Below, piece after piece: positions 1-9,120 of a DNA stretch of 63,247 nt. Both the position numbers and the translations under genes were made by a program. The stretch comes from Halomonas heilongjiangensis (GTDB lineage Bacteria > Pseudomonadota > Gammaproteobacteria > Pseudomonadales > Halomonadaceae). Under the pieces are notes generated by a model. It had not been told where the DNA came from. It did no database searches and saw only the letters and a program-made list of their open reading frames with translations. The first letter of the stretch is position 1. Every line of letters begins with the position of its first letter. The stretch lies in assembly GCF_002879645.1 (NCBI RefSeq), contig NZ_PNRE01000026.1, positions 1 to 63,247 on the forward strand, in the 5' to 3' direction.

Positions 1-860
1 GCCCGCTGCTGGGTCGACCGCGAGCCGAGCTCGAGGCCGAGGCGGCGCGTCGTGGCCTCGCCTGGGTCGAGGATCCGTCCAACGCTGACACCACCCTGGA
101 TCGCAACTTCCTGCGCCGCACCGTGATGCCGCTGCTCGAGAGCCGCTGGCCTCATGCCGGCGCGGCACTGGCCGCTGCTGCCCGGCATGCCGGCGAGGCC
201 GATGCGTTGCTCGAGGCGCTGGCCGCACTGGATCTCGCACGCCTGGGCGGTGACGCCGCGCGGTTGCCCGTGGCGGATCTGGCCGAGCTGCCTGCGCAGC
301 GCCGGCGGCTGCTGATCCGCTACGCCTCCGGGCAACTGGGGTTGCCCACGCCGCCGGCGAGGCGCCTGGAGACGCTGCTGGCGCAGCTCGGCGCGCGACC
401 CGATGCCGAGGTGCGGGTGGCGTGGCCGGGTGCCGAGGCGCGGCTCTGGCGGGGCCACCTCTACCTGCTGGCCCCCGTGCCGTCCCTGCCGGTGGGCTGG
501 CAGGCCGGCTGGGATGGTGAGGCATCGCTGGCGACGCCGTTGGGCGAGGCGAGGGTGGCACTCGCGCGCGATGACGGTGAGCCGGTGCGGCTGCGGGTCG
601 CGCCACGCCGGGGCGGCGAGTGGCTGCGCCTGGCCGGGCGCGGTCGGCGGGACCTGAAGCGCCTGCTGCAGGAGCTGGATCTGCCGCCCTGGGTCCGCGA
701 GCGGCTGCTGGTGGTCCACCAGGACAGTGAAGCCGTGGCCGTGCTGGATGCCGGGGAGGGGCGCTGGCTCGCGGTCGCCGAGGGCTGGCTCAGCGACGCT
801 CCAGGGCCAGCGGGAAGCCGGCCGCCTGCTGGTAGGCGGCCTCCTGTTCGAGGTCGGTGA
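1..860 (+). CDS. tilS: tRNA(Ile)-lysidine synthase, 3' portion
   Basis: The reading frame is open from the left edge, so the N-terminal PP-loop ATPase part lies outside the window. TilS makes lysidine at position 34 of tRNA-Ile(CAU) so that it reads AUA. The visible frame has the family signature WVEDPSNADTTLDRNFLRR at about 63-120, followed by a substrate-binding region and a C-terminal TilS-C type domain (GRGRRDLKRLLQELDLPPWV). The last 71 bp overlap the convergent ppx gene, so the final 24 or so residues (Pro/Arg-rich) are read through ppx sequence and are probably not conserved. In pseudomonads tilS lies next to pyrG; here pyrG is 44 kb away. Confidence 0.93.
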   Translation, partial: PLLGRPRAELEAEAARRGLAWVEDPSNADTTLDRNFLRRTVMPLLESRWPHAGAALAAAARHAGEADALLEALAALDLARLGGDAARLPVADLAELPAQRRRLLIRYASGQLGLPTPPARRLETLLAQLGARPDAEVRVAWPGAEARLWRGHLYLLAPVPSLPVGWQAGWDGEASLATPLGEARVALARDDGEPVRLRVAPRRGGEWLRLAGRGRRDLKRLLQELDLPPWVRERLLVVHQDSEAVAVLDAGEGRWLAVAEGWLSDAPGPAGSRPPAGRRPPVRGR

Positions 861-2334
861 GCAGCAGCGCCTGGTCGTCGCCGCCGTCGAGCCGCAACCG
901 CAGTCCGTCGCCGCTGGCCTCGAGGCGAGGCGGGGCGGGGGGCTGCTCGGGGCGGGAGTGGTTGAGCAGTACCGCCAGGCGCAGCAGCCGGGCCAGTCGG
1001 GCATGGGAGCACTGCTCCGCGGCGGGCAGGGCCTGCCACTCCTTGAGCGGGAACTTGCGGCGGTGGGCGCGGACCAGGAAGGCCAGCAACCGCTGCTCGG
1101 GCCGCGAGAAGCCGGCGAGATCGGAGTGCTCCAGCAGGTAGGCGCCGTGGCGATGGAACTGGCTGTGGGAGATCGCCAGGCCGATCTCGTGGAGCCGGCT
1201 GGCCCAGCCGAGGAAGCGCGCCTGGTCGTCGTCGAGCCCCCAGGGCCCACGGACCTGCTCGAACAGGGCCCGGGCGGTGTCGGCCACATTGGACGCCTGG
1301 CGGGCATCCACGCCGTAGCTGCGCTCGAGCCCGGCCAGGGTCTTGAGGCGTGAATCCTCCAGGCCATGGCGCCCGACCATGTCGTAGAGCACCCCCTCGC
1401 GCAGGGCGCCGTCGGCGTAGCGCATCTGCTCGAGCCCGAAGGCCTCGAAGATGGCGACCAGAATCGCGACCCCGGCGGGGAAGACCCTCGCCCGGTCGGC
1501 CTTGAGGCCCTCCATGGCGACCCGGTCGAGGTGCTTGCACGCGATCAGCCGCTTGCGCAGGTTGAACAGCGCGTCGCGTTCGATTACCCCTTCCGGGCAC
1601 TCGCCTCTGGCCGTCAGCACTGCCGCGGCGGCCTTGATGGTGCCGCTCGAGCCCACCGGGTCGGCCCAGCCCAGTTCCCGGTAGGGGCGGCGGATAGAGG
1701 CGAGCTCGGAGAGGGCGGCGAGCTCGGCGCGGCGCATGCGCTTCTCGCCGATCTCGCCGTCGCCGAAGAAGCGGCGGGTGAAGGTCACGCAGCCCAGGCG
1801 CAGGCTCTCCAGGGCCAGCGGCTCGAAGCGCTCGCCGATGATGACCTCGGTGGAGCCGCCGCCGATGTCGACGATCAGCCGTCGGCCGTCCTCGGCCAGG
1901 GCGTGGGCGGCGCCCAGGTAGATCAGGCGCGCCTCCTCGCGACCGGCGACGATCTCGATGCGGCTGCCCAGCAGCGCCTCGGCGCGTTCGATGAAGGCCT
2001 GGCTGTTGGCGGCATCGCGCAGGGCGTTGGTGCCCACCACCCGCAGGTGGCCGGGGGCGAGGCCCTCGAGGAAGGGGGCGAAGCGGGCCAGGCACGCCAG
2101 GGCGCGCTGCATGGCCGGCTCGCTCAACTGGCCCTCGTCGTCCAGGCCGGCGGCCAGCTGGACCTTCTCGCCGAGCCGGGCCACCACCTGCAGCCGGTCG
2201 TCCTGGTAGTTGGCCACCAGCAGGTGGAAGCTGTTGGAGCCGAGGTCGATGGCGGCGAGGCGCCGCGGGGCCGTTGCCGGCCGGCTCGCGAGCACCCGGG
2301 AGCGGCGGGGGTGCCTGGCCGTGGGCTGGTTCAT
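790..2334 (-). CDS. ppx: exopolyphosphatase, Ppx/GppA family
   Basis: 514 residues. Ppx removes terminal phosphates from polyphosphate. The ASKHA-fold phosphate-binding motif AAIDLGSNSFHLLVA lies near residue 28, followed by VVGTNALRDA, the catalytic-glutamate segment GREEARLIYLG and DIGGGSTEVI. A C-terminal HD-like helical domain follows. I chose the start at 2334 (MNQPTARH) because an AAGGA sequence lies about 8 nt upstream; an in-frame ATG 13 codons earlier has no such site. In Pseudomonas ppx lies beside ppk; here they are 7 kb apart on the same strand. GppA (pppGpp phosphohydrolase) activity is the alternative, since the two enzymes are homologous. Confidence 0.93.
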   Translation of the reverse strand: MNQPTARHPRRSRVLASRPATAPRRLAAIDLGSNSFHLLVANYQDDRLQVVARLGEKVQLAAGLDDEGQLSEPAMQRALACLARFAPFLEGLAPGHLRVVGTNALRDAANSQAFIERAEALLGSRIEIVAGREEARLIYLGAAHALAEDGRRLIVDIGGGSTEVIIGERFEPLALESLRLGCVTFTRRFFGDGEIGEKRMRRAELAALSELASIRRPYRELGWADPVGSSGTIKAAAAVLTARGECPEGVIERDALFNLRKRLIACKHLDRVAMEGLKADRARVFPAGVAILVAIFEAFGLEQMRYADGALREGVLYDMVGRHGLEDSRLKTLAGLERSYGVDARQASNVADTARALFEQVRGPWGLDDDQARFLGWASRLHEIGLAISHSQFHRHGAYLLEHSDLAGFSRPEQRLLAFLVRAHRRKFPLKEWQALPAAEQCSHARLARLLRLAVLLNHSRPEQPPAPPRLEASGDGLRLRLDGGDDQALLLTDLEQEAAYQQAAGFPLALERR

Positions 2335-2414
2335 GCGGGTGTCCTTCGGTCGAGACGCCAAGGGTGCGGGCACCCCCGGGGCTTGTCAATTGTGGCGGCT
2401 CGTCCGGCAGGGGC

Positions 2415-2443
2415 TTGCGTTTGTCCGCGCCCTTGACTAGTAT
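2415..2443 (+). promoter_or_regulatory. sigma70-type promoter for rho
   Basis: TTGCGT (2415-2420) and TAGTAT (2438-2443) are separated by 17 bp. It is the best promoter-like sequence upstream of rho and would give a leader of about 340 nt. Confidence 0.55.
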
Positions 2444-2791
2444 CGAGGCGTTCGCCTGTTCCGAATGCTTCCCGACCGTTACACGGCGTCCCCGTCTCGG
2501 TCAGTTTCCAAGTCGTCAGATAGCCCACTGCGTCAGCGTGCAATCATGGCCATGTTGCCGTGAGCCGCTGATCAGGCGAAAATGATGCTGCTCCCTCGAA
2601 TCTGTCATCGCCGCGGTGACCTCTTTTCCGGTCGCCTGCCCCCGGTCCGTACTTCCTGACGAGCCCCGCGATACGACGAGTGGATGCCTGCGAGGGCCCT
2701 GAACGCACTCACGCGGCGTAAACGTCTCGCCCCTGTCTTTCCGCATGGCGCACTGCCGCCCGGCTTCCAAGAGCAACTTCTGAACACACCG
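2444..2791 (+). other. long untranslated leader of rho
   Basis: About 350 nt without a supported gene. No thioredoxin (CGPC) frame exists here, although trxA sits between ppx and rho in Pseudomonas. A long leader fits the known autoregulation of rho by Rho-dependent attenuation in other gammaproteobacteria, but I see no intrinsic terminator or convincing leader peptide in it. Confidence 0.4.
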
Positions 2792-4051
<1,260 letters not shown>

Positions 4052-4071
4052 CGCCGGCGCCGCGGCACCGC

Positions 4072-4099
4072 AAAGGGGCAGATGGTATTCTGCCCCTTT
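4072..4099 (+). terminator. intrinsic terminator after rho
   Basis: Perfect 10-bp stem AAAGGGGCAG / CTGCCCCTTT with an 8-nt loop. The T run is short, so it could be only a partial terminator before ubiD. Confidence 0.7.
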
Positions 4100-4127
4100 C
4101 GTCGTTCGGGAAACGGGAACTTCATAC

Positions 4128-5624
4128 ATGAAGTACAAGGATCTGCGTGAGTTCATCGCCGCCCTGGAAGCCCAGGGCGAGCTGACGCGCGTCACCGCCG
4201 AGGTCGATCCCTACCTCGAGATCACCGAGATCTGCGATCGCACCCTGCGGGCCGGCGGGCCGGCGCTGCTGTTCGAGAACGTCAAGGGACACGCCATGCC
4301 GCTGCTCGGCAACCTGTTCGGCACGCCGCAGCGGGTGGCCATGGGCATGGGACAGGACAGCGTCGCCGCCCTGCGCGAGGTGGGCGAGCTGCTCGCCTTC
4401 CTCAAGGAGCCCGAGCCCCCCAGGGGCCTGCGCGACGCCTGGAGCAAGCTGCCGATCTTCAAGCAGGTGATGAGCATGGGCCCGAAGACGGTGCGCTCGG
4501 CCCCGGTGCAGGCCCTGGCCTACGAGGGTGAGGAGGTCGACCTCGACCGCCTGCCGATCCAGCACTGCTGGCCGGGCGACGTGGCGCCCCTGGTCACCTG
4601 GGCCCTGGTGGTGACCCGCGGACCGCACAAGAAGCGCCAGAACCTCGGCATCTACCGCCAGCAGAAGCTCGGCCGCAATCGCCTGATCATGCGCTGGCTC
4701 TCCCACCGCGGCGGGGCGCTCGACTTCCAGGAGTTCCAGCGGGCCCACCCCGGCGAGCCCTTCCCGGTGGCGGTGGCGCTGGGCGCCGACCCGGCGACCA
4801 TTCTCGGCGCGGTCACCCCGGTGCCGGACTCGCTCTCCGAGTACGCCTTCGCCGGGCTGCTGCGCGGCTCGCGCACCGAGCTGGTCAGGTGCGGCCATGC
4901 CGACCTGGAAGTCCCTGCGTCTGCTGAAATCGTTCTGGAAGGCTTTATCTACCCCGATGACATGGCGCCGGAGGGCCCTTACGGCGACCACACCGGCTAC
5001 TACAACGAGGTCGAGCAGTTCCCGGTGTTCACGGTGACGCGCATGACCATGCGCGAGAACGCCATCTATCACTCCACCTATACCGGTCGCCCGCCCGACG
5101 AGCCGGCGATCCTGGGGCTCGCCCTCAACGAGGTCTTCGTGCCCATCCTGAGGCGGCAGTTTCCCGAGATCGTCGACTTCTACCTGCCGCCGGAGGGATG
5201 TTCCTACCGCATGGCGGTGGTGACTATGAAGAAGCAGTACCCGGGCCACGCCAAGCGGGTGATGATGGGGGTGTGGAGCTTCCTGCGCCAGTTCATGTAC
5301 ACCAAGTTCGTGGTGGTACTCGACGACGACGTCGATGCCCGCGACTGGAAGGACGTGATCTGGGCGATCACCACCCGCATGGACCCGGCCCGGGACACCG
5401 TGCTGGTCGAGAATACCCCCATCGACTACCTGGACTTCGCCTCGCCGGTGGCCGGCCTGGGCTCCAAGATGGGGCTGGATGCCACCGGCAAGTGGCCCGG
5501 CGAGACCGACCGCGAGTGGGGCACGCCCATCGTCATGGACGAGGCCATCAAGGCCCGCGTCAGCGAGCGCTGGAACGACCTGGGCATCGTGCTCCCCCCC
5601 GACAACGACACGAGGCATTCATGA
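4128..5624 (+). CDS. ubiD: 4-hydroxy-3-polyprenylbenzoate decarboxylase UbiD
   Basis: 498 residues, close to E. coli UbiD (497). It decarboxylates 3-polyprenyl-4-hydroxybenzoate in ubiquinone synthesis, using prenylated FMN made by UbiX (not in this window). The N-terminus [19 protein letters not shown], the [14 protein letters not shown] segment near residue 284 and the C-terminal segment with [19 protein letters not shown] are typical of the bacterial UbiD family. Its stop codon overlaps the next start (ATGA), so it is very likely cotranscribed and translationally coupled with the flavin reductase gene. The same ubiD-fre pairing occurs in E. coli. Confidence 0.97.
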   Translation: MKYKDLREFIAALEAQGELTRVTAEVDPYLEITEICDRTLRAGGPALLFENVKGHAMPLLGNLFGTPQRVAMGMGQDSVAALREVGELLAFLKEPEPPRGLRDAWSKLPIFKQVMSMGPKTVRSAPVQALAYEGEEVDLDRLPIQHCWPGDVAPLVTWALVVTRGPHKKRQNLGIYRQQKLGRNRLIMRWLSHRGGALDFQEFQRAHPGEPFPVAVALGADPATILGAVTPVPDSLSEYAFAGLLRGSRTELVRCGHADLEVPASAEIVLEGFIYPDDMAPEGPYGDHTGYYNEVEQFPVFTVTRMTMRENAIYHSTYTGRPPDEPAILGLALNEVFVPILRRQFPEIVDFYLPPEGCSYRMAVVTMKKQYPGHAKRVMMGVWSFLRQFMYTKFVVVLDDDVDARDWKDVIWAITTRMDPARDTVLVENTPIDYLDFASPVAGLGSKMGLDATGKWPGETDREWGTPIVMDEAIKARVSERWNDLGIVLPPDNDTRHS

Positions 5625-6400
5625 CGGCAAGGACCCTGACCTGCCAGGTGACCGAGGTGGAGGATCTCACCCCCGACGTCTTCCGCGTCACCCTGGAAGG
5701 CCGTGCCGAGGCCGTGGCCCACGCGCCCGGCCAGTACCTGGAGCTCAAGCTCGACGACGCGACCTGGGTACCGTTCTCGATCGCCAACGCCCATGGCGGT
5801 GATGGCGTGATCGAGCTGCATATCCAGCACTGGCCGGAGCGCGGGAATTCGGCGCGACTGCGCGAGCTGGTCCAGGTGGCCGAGCGGCTCACCCTGCGCC
5901 TGCCCGGTGGCGACTGCGTGCTCGACCCGGAGAGCACGCGGCCCTTGCTGCTGGTCGCCGCCGGCACCGGGTTCGCCCAGATGAAGGCGATCGTCGAGGC
6001 GGCACTGCACGCCGACCCCGAGCGCCGCATCGACCTCTGGTGGGCGGCCCGGGAGCATCGCGACCTCTATCTGGAGTGGCTGCCCCGGGAGTGGGCCGAG
6101 ACCCACGCGGGTGTCCGTTTCCACGTCGTGACCGAGAAAGCGCCCGAGGAGCCCGTGGCGGGCGAGCGGGTACTCGCCCATCTCGGTCGCATCGACCAGG
6201 CCCTCGCCGAGAACCTCGACGACATCGCCGGCCATGACGTCTACCTCTCGGGGTCGCCGGGCATGGTCTATGCCTGCGTCGACGTGCTGGCGTCCCTGGG
6301 CCTCGCGCCCTCGCGGGTCTTCTCCGATGTCTTCGCCTACGCGCCCCGGGAGCCGCTGGTGCCCACGGTGGGCAGCCTGGTGAGGGAGGGGCGCGGATGA
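5621..6400 (+). CDS. fre: Fre-type NAD(P)H-flavin reductase
   Basis: 259 residues; starts inside the ubiD stop codon (ATGA overlap) and overlaps folM the same way. It belongs to the ferredoxin-NADP reductase superfamily: FAD/flavin-binding beta-barrel first, with [12 protein letters not shown] and WVPFSIAN, then an NAD(P)-binding domain with [21 protein letters not shown] and a C-terminal [10 protein letters not shown]. By similarity to E. coli Fre it would reduce free flavins, possibly supplying the prenyl-FMN pathway of UbiD. Odd point: the first residue of the family motif R-P-F-S is Val here, and the protein is about 25 residues longer than E. coli Fre, so flavin handling may differ. No iron-sulfur cysteines are present. 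Confidence 0.8.
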   Translation: MTARTLTCQVTEVEDLTPDVFRVTLEGRAEAVAHAPGQYLELKLDDATWVPFSIANAHGGDGVIELHIQHWPERGNSARLRELVQVAERLTLRLPGGDCVLDPESTRPLLLVAAGTGFAQMKAIVEAALHADPERRIDLWWAAREHRDLYLEWLPREWAETHAGVRFHVVTEKAPEEPVAGERVLAHLGRIDQALAENLDDIAGHDVYLSGSPGMVYACVDVLASLGLAPSRVFSDVFAYAPREPLVPTVGSLVREGRG

Positions 6401-7110
6401 GCGCCTCGCCGATCCTGATCACCGGTGGTGCACGCCGCCTGGGGCGCCACTGCGCCGAGCGGTTGCGCGACGATGGCCATCCGGTGATCGTCAGCTACCG
6501 CCGCGAGCGCCCCGAGCTGGATGAGTTGCGCGAGCGGAGCATCGTGACCCTGCAGGCGGATTTCGCCAGCGAAGCCGGCATTCTCGACTTTATCGCCCGG
6601 CTCAAGGCACACACCGGGTCGCTGCGGGCGATCGTCCACAACGCCAGCGACTGGGCGCCGGACGCCATCGGCGAGGAGGCCGGGGCCACCTTCGAGCGGC
6701 TGTTCCGGGTGCATATGCTGGCCCCCTACCTGATCAATCTGCACTGCCGCGAGCTGCTCGAGGCGTGCAGCGAGCCCCAGCGCGACATCGTGCACCTGAC
6801 CGATCACGTGGTGCAGCAGGGCTCGAGGGGGCATGCCGCCTATGCCGCCACCAAGGCGGGGCTGGCCAATCTGACGCTCTCCTTCGCGGCCATGTACGCT
6901 CCCGCGATCCAGGTCAACGCCATCGCCCCGGCGCTGATCATGCTCAATGAGGGCGACAACGACGCCTATGTCGAGAAGGCCAAGGCCCAGTCGGCGATGG
7001 GCATGGTTCCCGGACCGGGGGTGATCTACCAGAGCCTGCGCTACCTGCTCGACAATCGCTACGTGACCGGGGTGACACTACCGGTCGATGGCGGACGACA
7101 TCTTCGCTAG
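6397..7110 (+). CDS. folM: dihydromonapterin reductase FolM (SDR family)
   Basis: 237 residues. FolM reduces dihydromonapterin (and weakly dihydrofolate) with NADPH; tetrahydromonapterin is a cofactor of phenylalanine hydroxylase in pseudomonads. SDR features are the modified glycine motif ILITGGARRLGRH at the N-terminus, HNASDWAP, the catalytic Tyr-x3-Lys in AAYAATKAG and the C-terminal LPVDGGRHLR, which is shared almost exactly with E. coli FolM. It starts within the stop codon of the flavin reductase gene (ATGA), so ubiD-fre-folM form one coupled operon. Confidence 0.9.
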   Translation: MSASPILITGGARRLGRHCAERLRDDGHPVIVSYRRERPELDELRERSIVTLQADFASEAGILDFIARLKAHTGSLRAIVHNASDWAPDAIGEEAGATFERLFRVHMLAPYLINLHCRELLEACSEPQRDIVHLTDHVVQQGSRGHAAYAATKAGLANLTLSFAAMYAPAIQVNAIAPALIMLNEGDNDAYVEKAKAQSAMGMVPGPGVIYQSLRYLLDNRYVTGVTLPVDGGRHLR

Positions 7111-7156
7111 AATCCCCACCACCCCGACAACGCAACCCTCGAAGAAGGAGTGACAG

Positions 7157-7282
7157 ATGGCCGGACACGACGAGAATTTCAAGGACGAGAGCGGCCTGCT
7201 GGCCGTGGTGCTGGGCCTGGCGGTCCTGGTGAGCATGAGCGCCCTGCCGGCGACCATCGGTTGGGTGCAGTACTTTGCCTGA
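7157..7282 (+). CDS. 41-residue single-pass membrane protein, unknown function
   Basis: A short frame with a textbook ribosome-binding site: AAGGAG at 7145-7150, 6 nt before the ATG. The protein begins with a hydrophilic acidic stretch (MAGHDENFKDES), has one predicted membrane segment of about 22 residues (GLLAVVLGLAVLVSMSALPATIG) and ends WVQYFA. It lies 46 bp after folM on the same strand and may be in that operon. I do not recognise the family. Short length, strong initiation signal and a clean transmembrane segment support a real small membrane protein. Confidence 0.65.
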   Translation: MAGHDENFKDESGLLAVVLGLAVLVSMSALPATIGWVQYFA

Positions 7283-7350
7283 GTGACGCCGAAGGCCTTG
7301 CCAAATCCCCGTCGGCACGGCACGATGCCCGTATCGCTCAGGAGATGACC

Positions 7351-7497
7351 ATGACCTCGCCCAACCATCCTGCCATCCGTTGCCCGAACGCCGCCCGCGG
7401 CGTGGTGACCGCTGGCCGTGGTGAGGCGCTCGTTACGGGTCGTCGCTACTGGTTTGGATATTGGTTTAGCACCGGCGTGCCGGTGGCCATGTCCTGA
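7351..7497 (+). CDS. aromatic-rich leader peptide 1 (48 aa) of DAHP synthase
   Basis: Frame of 48 codons preceded by AGGAG (7340-7344) at 6 nt. Near its end it codes for a run of aromatic residues, RRYWFGYWF, at about 7441-7467: two Tyr, two Trp and two Phe in nine codons. The first gene downstream makes the first committed compound of aromatic amino acid synthesis. A strong stem-loop follows the stop by about 57 nt. This is the classic layout of a transcription attenuator in which ribosome stalling at scarce Tyr/Trp/Phe codons favours read-through. An ATG two codons upstream in the same frame is an alternative start. Confidence 0.75.
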   Translation: MTSPNHPAIRCPNAARGVVTAGRGEALVTGRRYWFGYWFSTGVPVAMS

Positions 7498-7539
7498 CGA
7501 CAGACTGAGCAGAGACATCGTCGCGAGGCACGCCCCCCA

Positions 7540-7591
7540 GGGTTGCCTCCACCACAGAACCCCCGGACGGCAACCCCGCCCGGGGGTTCTG
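7540..7591 (+). terminator. attenuator: terminator with alternative antiterminator pairing
   Basis: The terminator arm CAGAACCCCCGG (7555-7566) pairs perfectly over 12 bp with CCGGGGGTTCTG (7580-7591). The T run after it is weak (CCTTT). An alternative 8-bp helix, GGGTTGCC (7540-7547) with GGCAACCC (7569-7576), uses the terminator loop and encloses the 5' arm, so the two folds compete. It lies between leader peptides 1 and 2. Confidence 0.65.
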
Positions 7592-7638
7592 CCTTTCGGC
7601 ACTGGACGACACAGAGACCCGCATCGAGGAGACGCACC

Positions 7639-7815
7639 ATGATCGCCACCATCGCTTACCAGCCCTGCTTCACGACCCTCGGCCGTGGCTATTACGGGGC
7701 CTGGCGATTTAGCGACGCGCGGTCGGCCCAGTGCGCCACCTCCGACCGTGGTACCACCGGTGGCATGAATATGATGTGTCCCACGACACGATGTCTGTCC
7801 GTTTCCCGGAGTTGA
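7639..7815 (+). CDS. aromatic-rich leader peptide 2 (58 aa), coupled to DAHP synthase
   Basis: Frame of 58 codons with GAGGAG ending 6 nt before the ATG. It carries GRGYYGAWRFS in the N-terminal half, similar in spacing to RRYWFGYWFS of leader 1, which suggests a duplicated leader module. Its stop codon (7813-7815) lies 4 nt before the DAHP synthase ATG at 7820, and its last codons cover the GGAG ribosome-binding site of that gene (7808-7811), so translational coupling is likely. Two competing hairpins lie after the aromatic codons: CGGTCGG (7720-7726) with CCGACCG (7742-7748), and GCCACC (7735-7740) with GGTGGC (7759-7764). Confidence 0.6.
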   Translation: MIATIAYQPCFTTLGRGYYGAWRFSDARSAQCATSDRGTTGGMNMMCPTTRCLSVSRS

Positions 7816-7819
7816 TACC

Positions 7820-8884
7820 ATGACCGCTTCGCTTGCCACCGCGACCCTGAACGACACCGCCCGCCCGGCCCACCATCCTGTCCGGGCCCTGCCCACCGCC
7901 GGCGAGCTGTGCCGTGCCCTGCCGTTGCCCCCGGGTCTCACCGAGCGCATCGCCGGCCAGCGCCAGGCCATTCGCGACATCCTCGATGGCCGTGACGACC
8001 GCCTGCTGGTGGTCGTCGGTCCCTGCTCCATCCATGATCCCGACGCGGCCCTGGCCTATGCCCGACGCCTGGCCGAGCTGGCGCCGCGGGTCGAGGATCG
8101 TCTGCTGCTGGTGATGCGGGTCTACGTGGAGAAGCCGCGCACCACCGTGGGCTGGAAGGGGCTCGCCTACGATCCCGACCTGGACGGCAGCGGCGACATG
8201 GCGACCGGGCTGGAGCTCTCGCGCCGGCTGATGCGCGACATCGCCGAGCTCGGCCTGCCGCTGGCCACCGAGCTGCTGCAGCCGATGCTGGCGCCCTATC
8301 TCGACGACCTGCTGGCCTGGGTCGCGATCGGCGCCCGCACCACCGAGTCCCAGTTGCACCGGGAACTGGCCAGCGGGCTTCCGGCCGTGGTGGGCTTCAA
8401 GAATGCCACCAGCGGCGATATCCAGGTGGCGCTGGACGCGATGAGCGCCGCCGCCCATCCCCATCGCCACTTCGGCCTCGACCCCGAGGGGCGTCCGGTG
8501 GTGCAGGAGACGGCGGGCAACGCCCACACCCACCTGGTGCTGCGCGGTGGCCACGGCGAGCCCAACTACCAGACGCCTCATGTGACGGCGGCCCGCCGGG
8601 CCCTGGAGCAGGCCGGCCTGACGCCGCGGCTGATGGTCGACTGCAGCCACGCCAATGCCCGCAAGGAGCACCGCCGCCAGGGCGAGGTGATGTGCGACGT
8701 GCTGGCCCAGCGCCTGGCCGGCGAGTCGGCCCTGTGTGGCCTGATGATCGAGAGCCACCTGCACGAGGGCAAGCAGCCGCTGGCCCCGGGCAAGCTGCGC
8801 TACGGGGTCTCGGTCACCGACGCCTGCCTCGGCTGGGAGACCACCGAGCAGTTGCTGCTTAGCGCCGCGGAGCGCCTGCGCTAA
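7820..8884 (+). CDS. 3-deoxy-7-phosphoheptulonate (DAHP) synthase, class I
   Basis: 354 residues. It condenses phosphoenolpyruvate with erythrose 4-phosphate, the first step of the shikimate pathway. Class I-alpha (AroF/G/H type) motifs are clear: VVVGPCSIHD, YVEKPRTTVGWKG, AIGARTTESQLHRELASGL, VGFKNATSGD, HVTAARRALEQ and the metal-site segment VDCSHANARK. The sequence does not let me say whether it is the Phe-, Tyr- or Trp-sensitive isozyme, so no symbol is given. The two leader peptides upstream suggest it is controlled by supply of aromatic amino acids. It is followed by the first copy of the structured repeat. Confidence 0.93.
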   Translation: MTASLATATLNDTARPAHHPVRALPTAGELCRALPLPPGLTERIAGQRQAIRDILDGRDDRLLVVVGPCSIHDPDAALAYARRLAELAPRVEDRLLLVMRVYVEKPRTTVGWKGLAYDPDLDGSGDMATGLELSRRLMRDIAELGLPLATELLQPMLAPYLDDLLAWVAIGARTTESQLHRELASGLPAVVGFKNATSGDIQVALDAMSAAAHPHRHFGLDPEGRPVVQETAGNAHTHLVLRGGHGEPNYQTPHVTAARRALEQAGLTPRLMVDCSHANARKEHRRQGEVMCDVLAQRLAGESALCGLMIESHLHEGKQPLAPGKLRYGVSVTDACLGWETTEQLLLSAAERLR

Positions 8885-8895
8885 GATGGTCCGTA

Positions 8896-9020
8896 GCGAG
8901 GGGCGCCGGGGGCAGGCCGAAGAGGAGGTCATTCGCCAGGGATGGCGAATGTAGCGCCCAGGGAAGGGTTCACAGCGCCTCCTCGAAGGCCTGCCGCCGG
9001 ATCAGCCCCGAGTGGTGCAG
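8896..9020 (+). repeat. structured intergenic repeat, copy 1
   Basis: First of five related elements of about 115-135 bp. Outer arms pair (GGCAGGCC with GGCCTGCC, then GAGGAGG with CCTCCTC, separated by a gaa/gaa internal loop). They enclose a variable hairpin CATTCGCCA-ggga-TGGCGAATG and a conserved strand starting TAGCGCCCAGGGA. It begins 12 bp after the DAHP synthase stop codon, in the same orientation. Confidence 0.85.
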
Positions 9021-9120
9021 CCTATCTGCAATGCGCTGGGGACGATGGAGAAGGCCTGTACCCTCGGGGGCGATGTCGGGATAATGCCGTCGATTCACGA
9101 CTCGTCGCCCGGAGGTCCCC

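Noticed and set aside
2684..2791. 36-codon N-terminal extension of Rho
   Set aside because: The family N-terminus begins at MNLTEL (2792) and total length then equals E. coli Rho.
8896..9020. Repeat copy 1 as an intrinsic terminator only
   Set aside because: No T run follows any of its stems, and the conserved strand between stems is more than a terminator needs; a terminator role alone is not supported.
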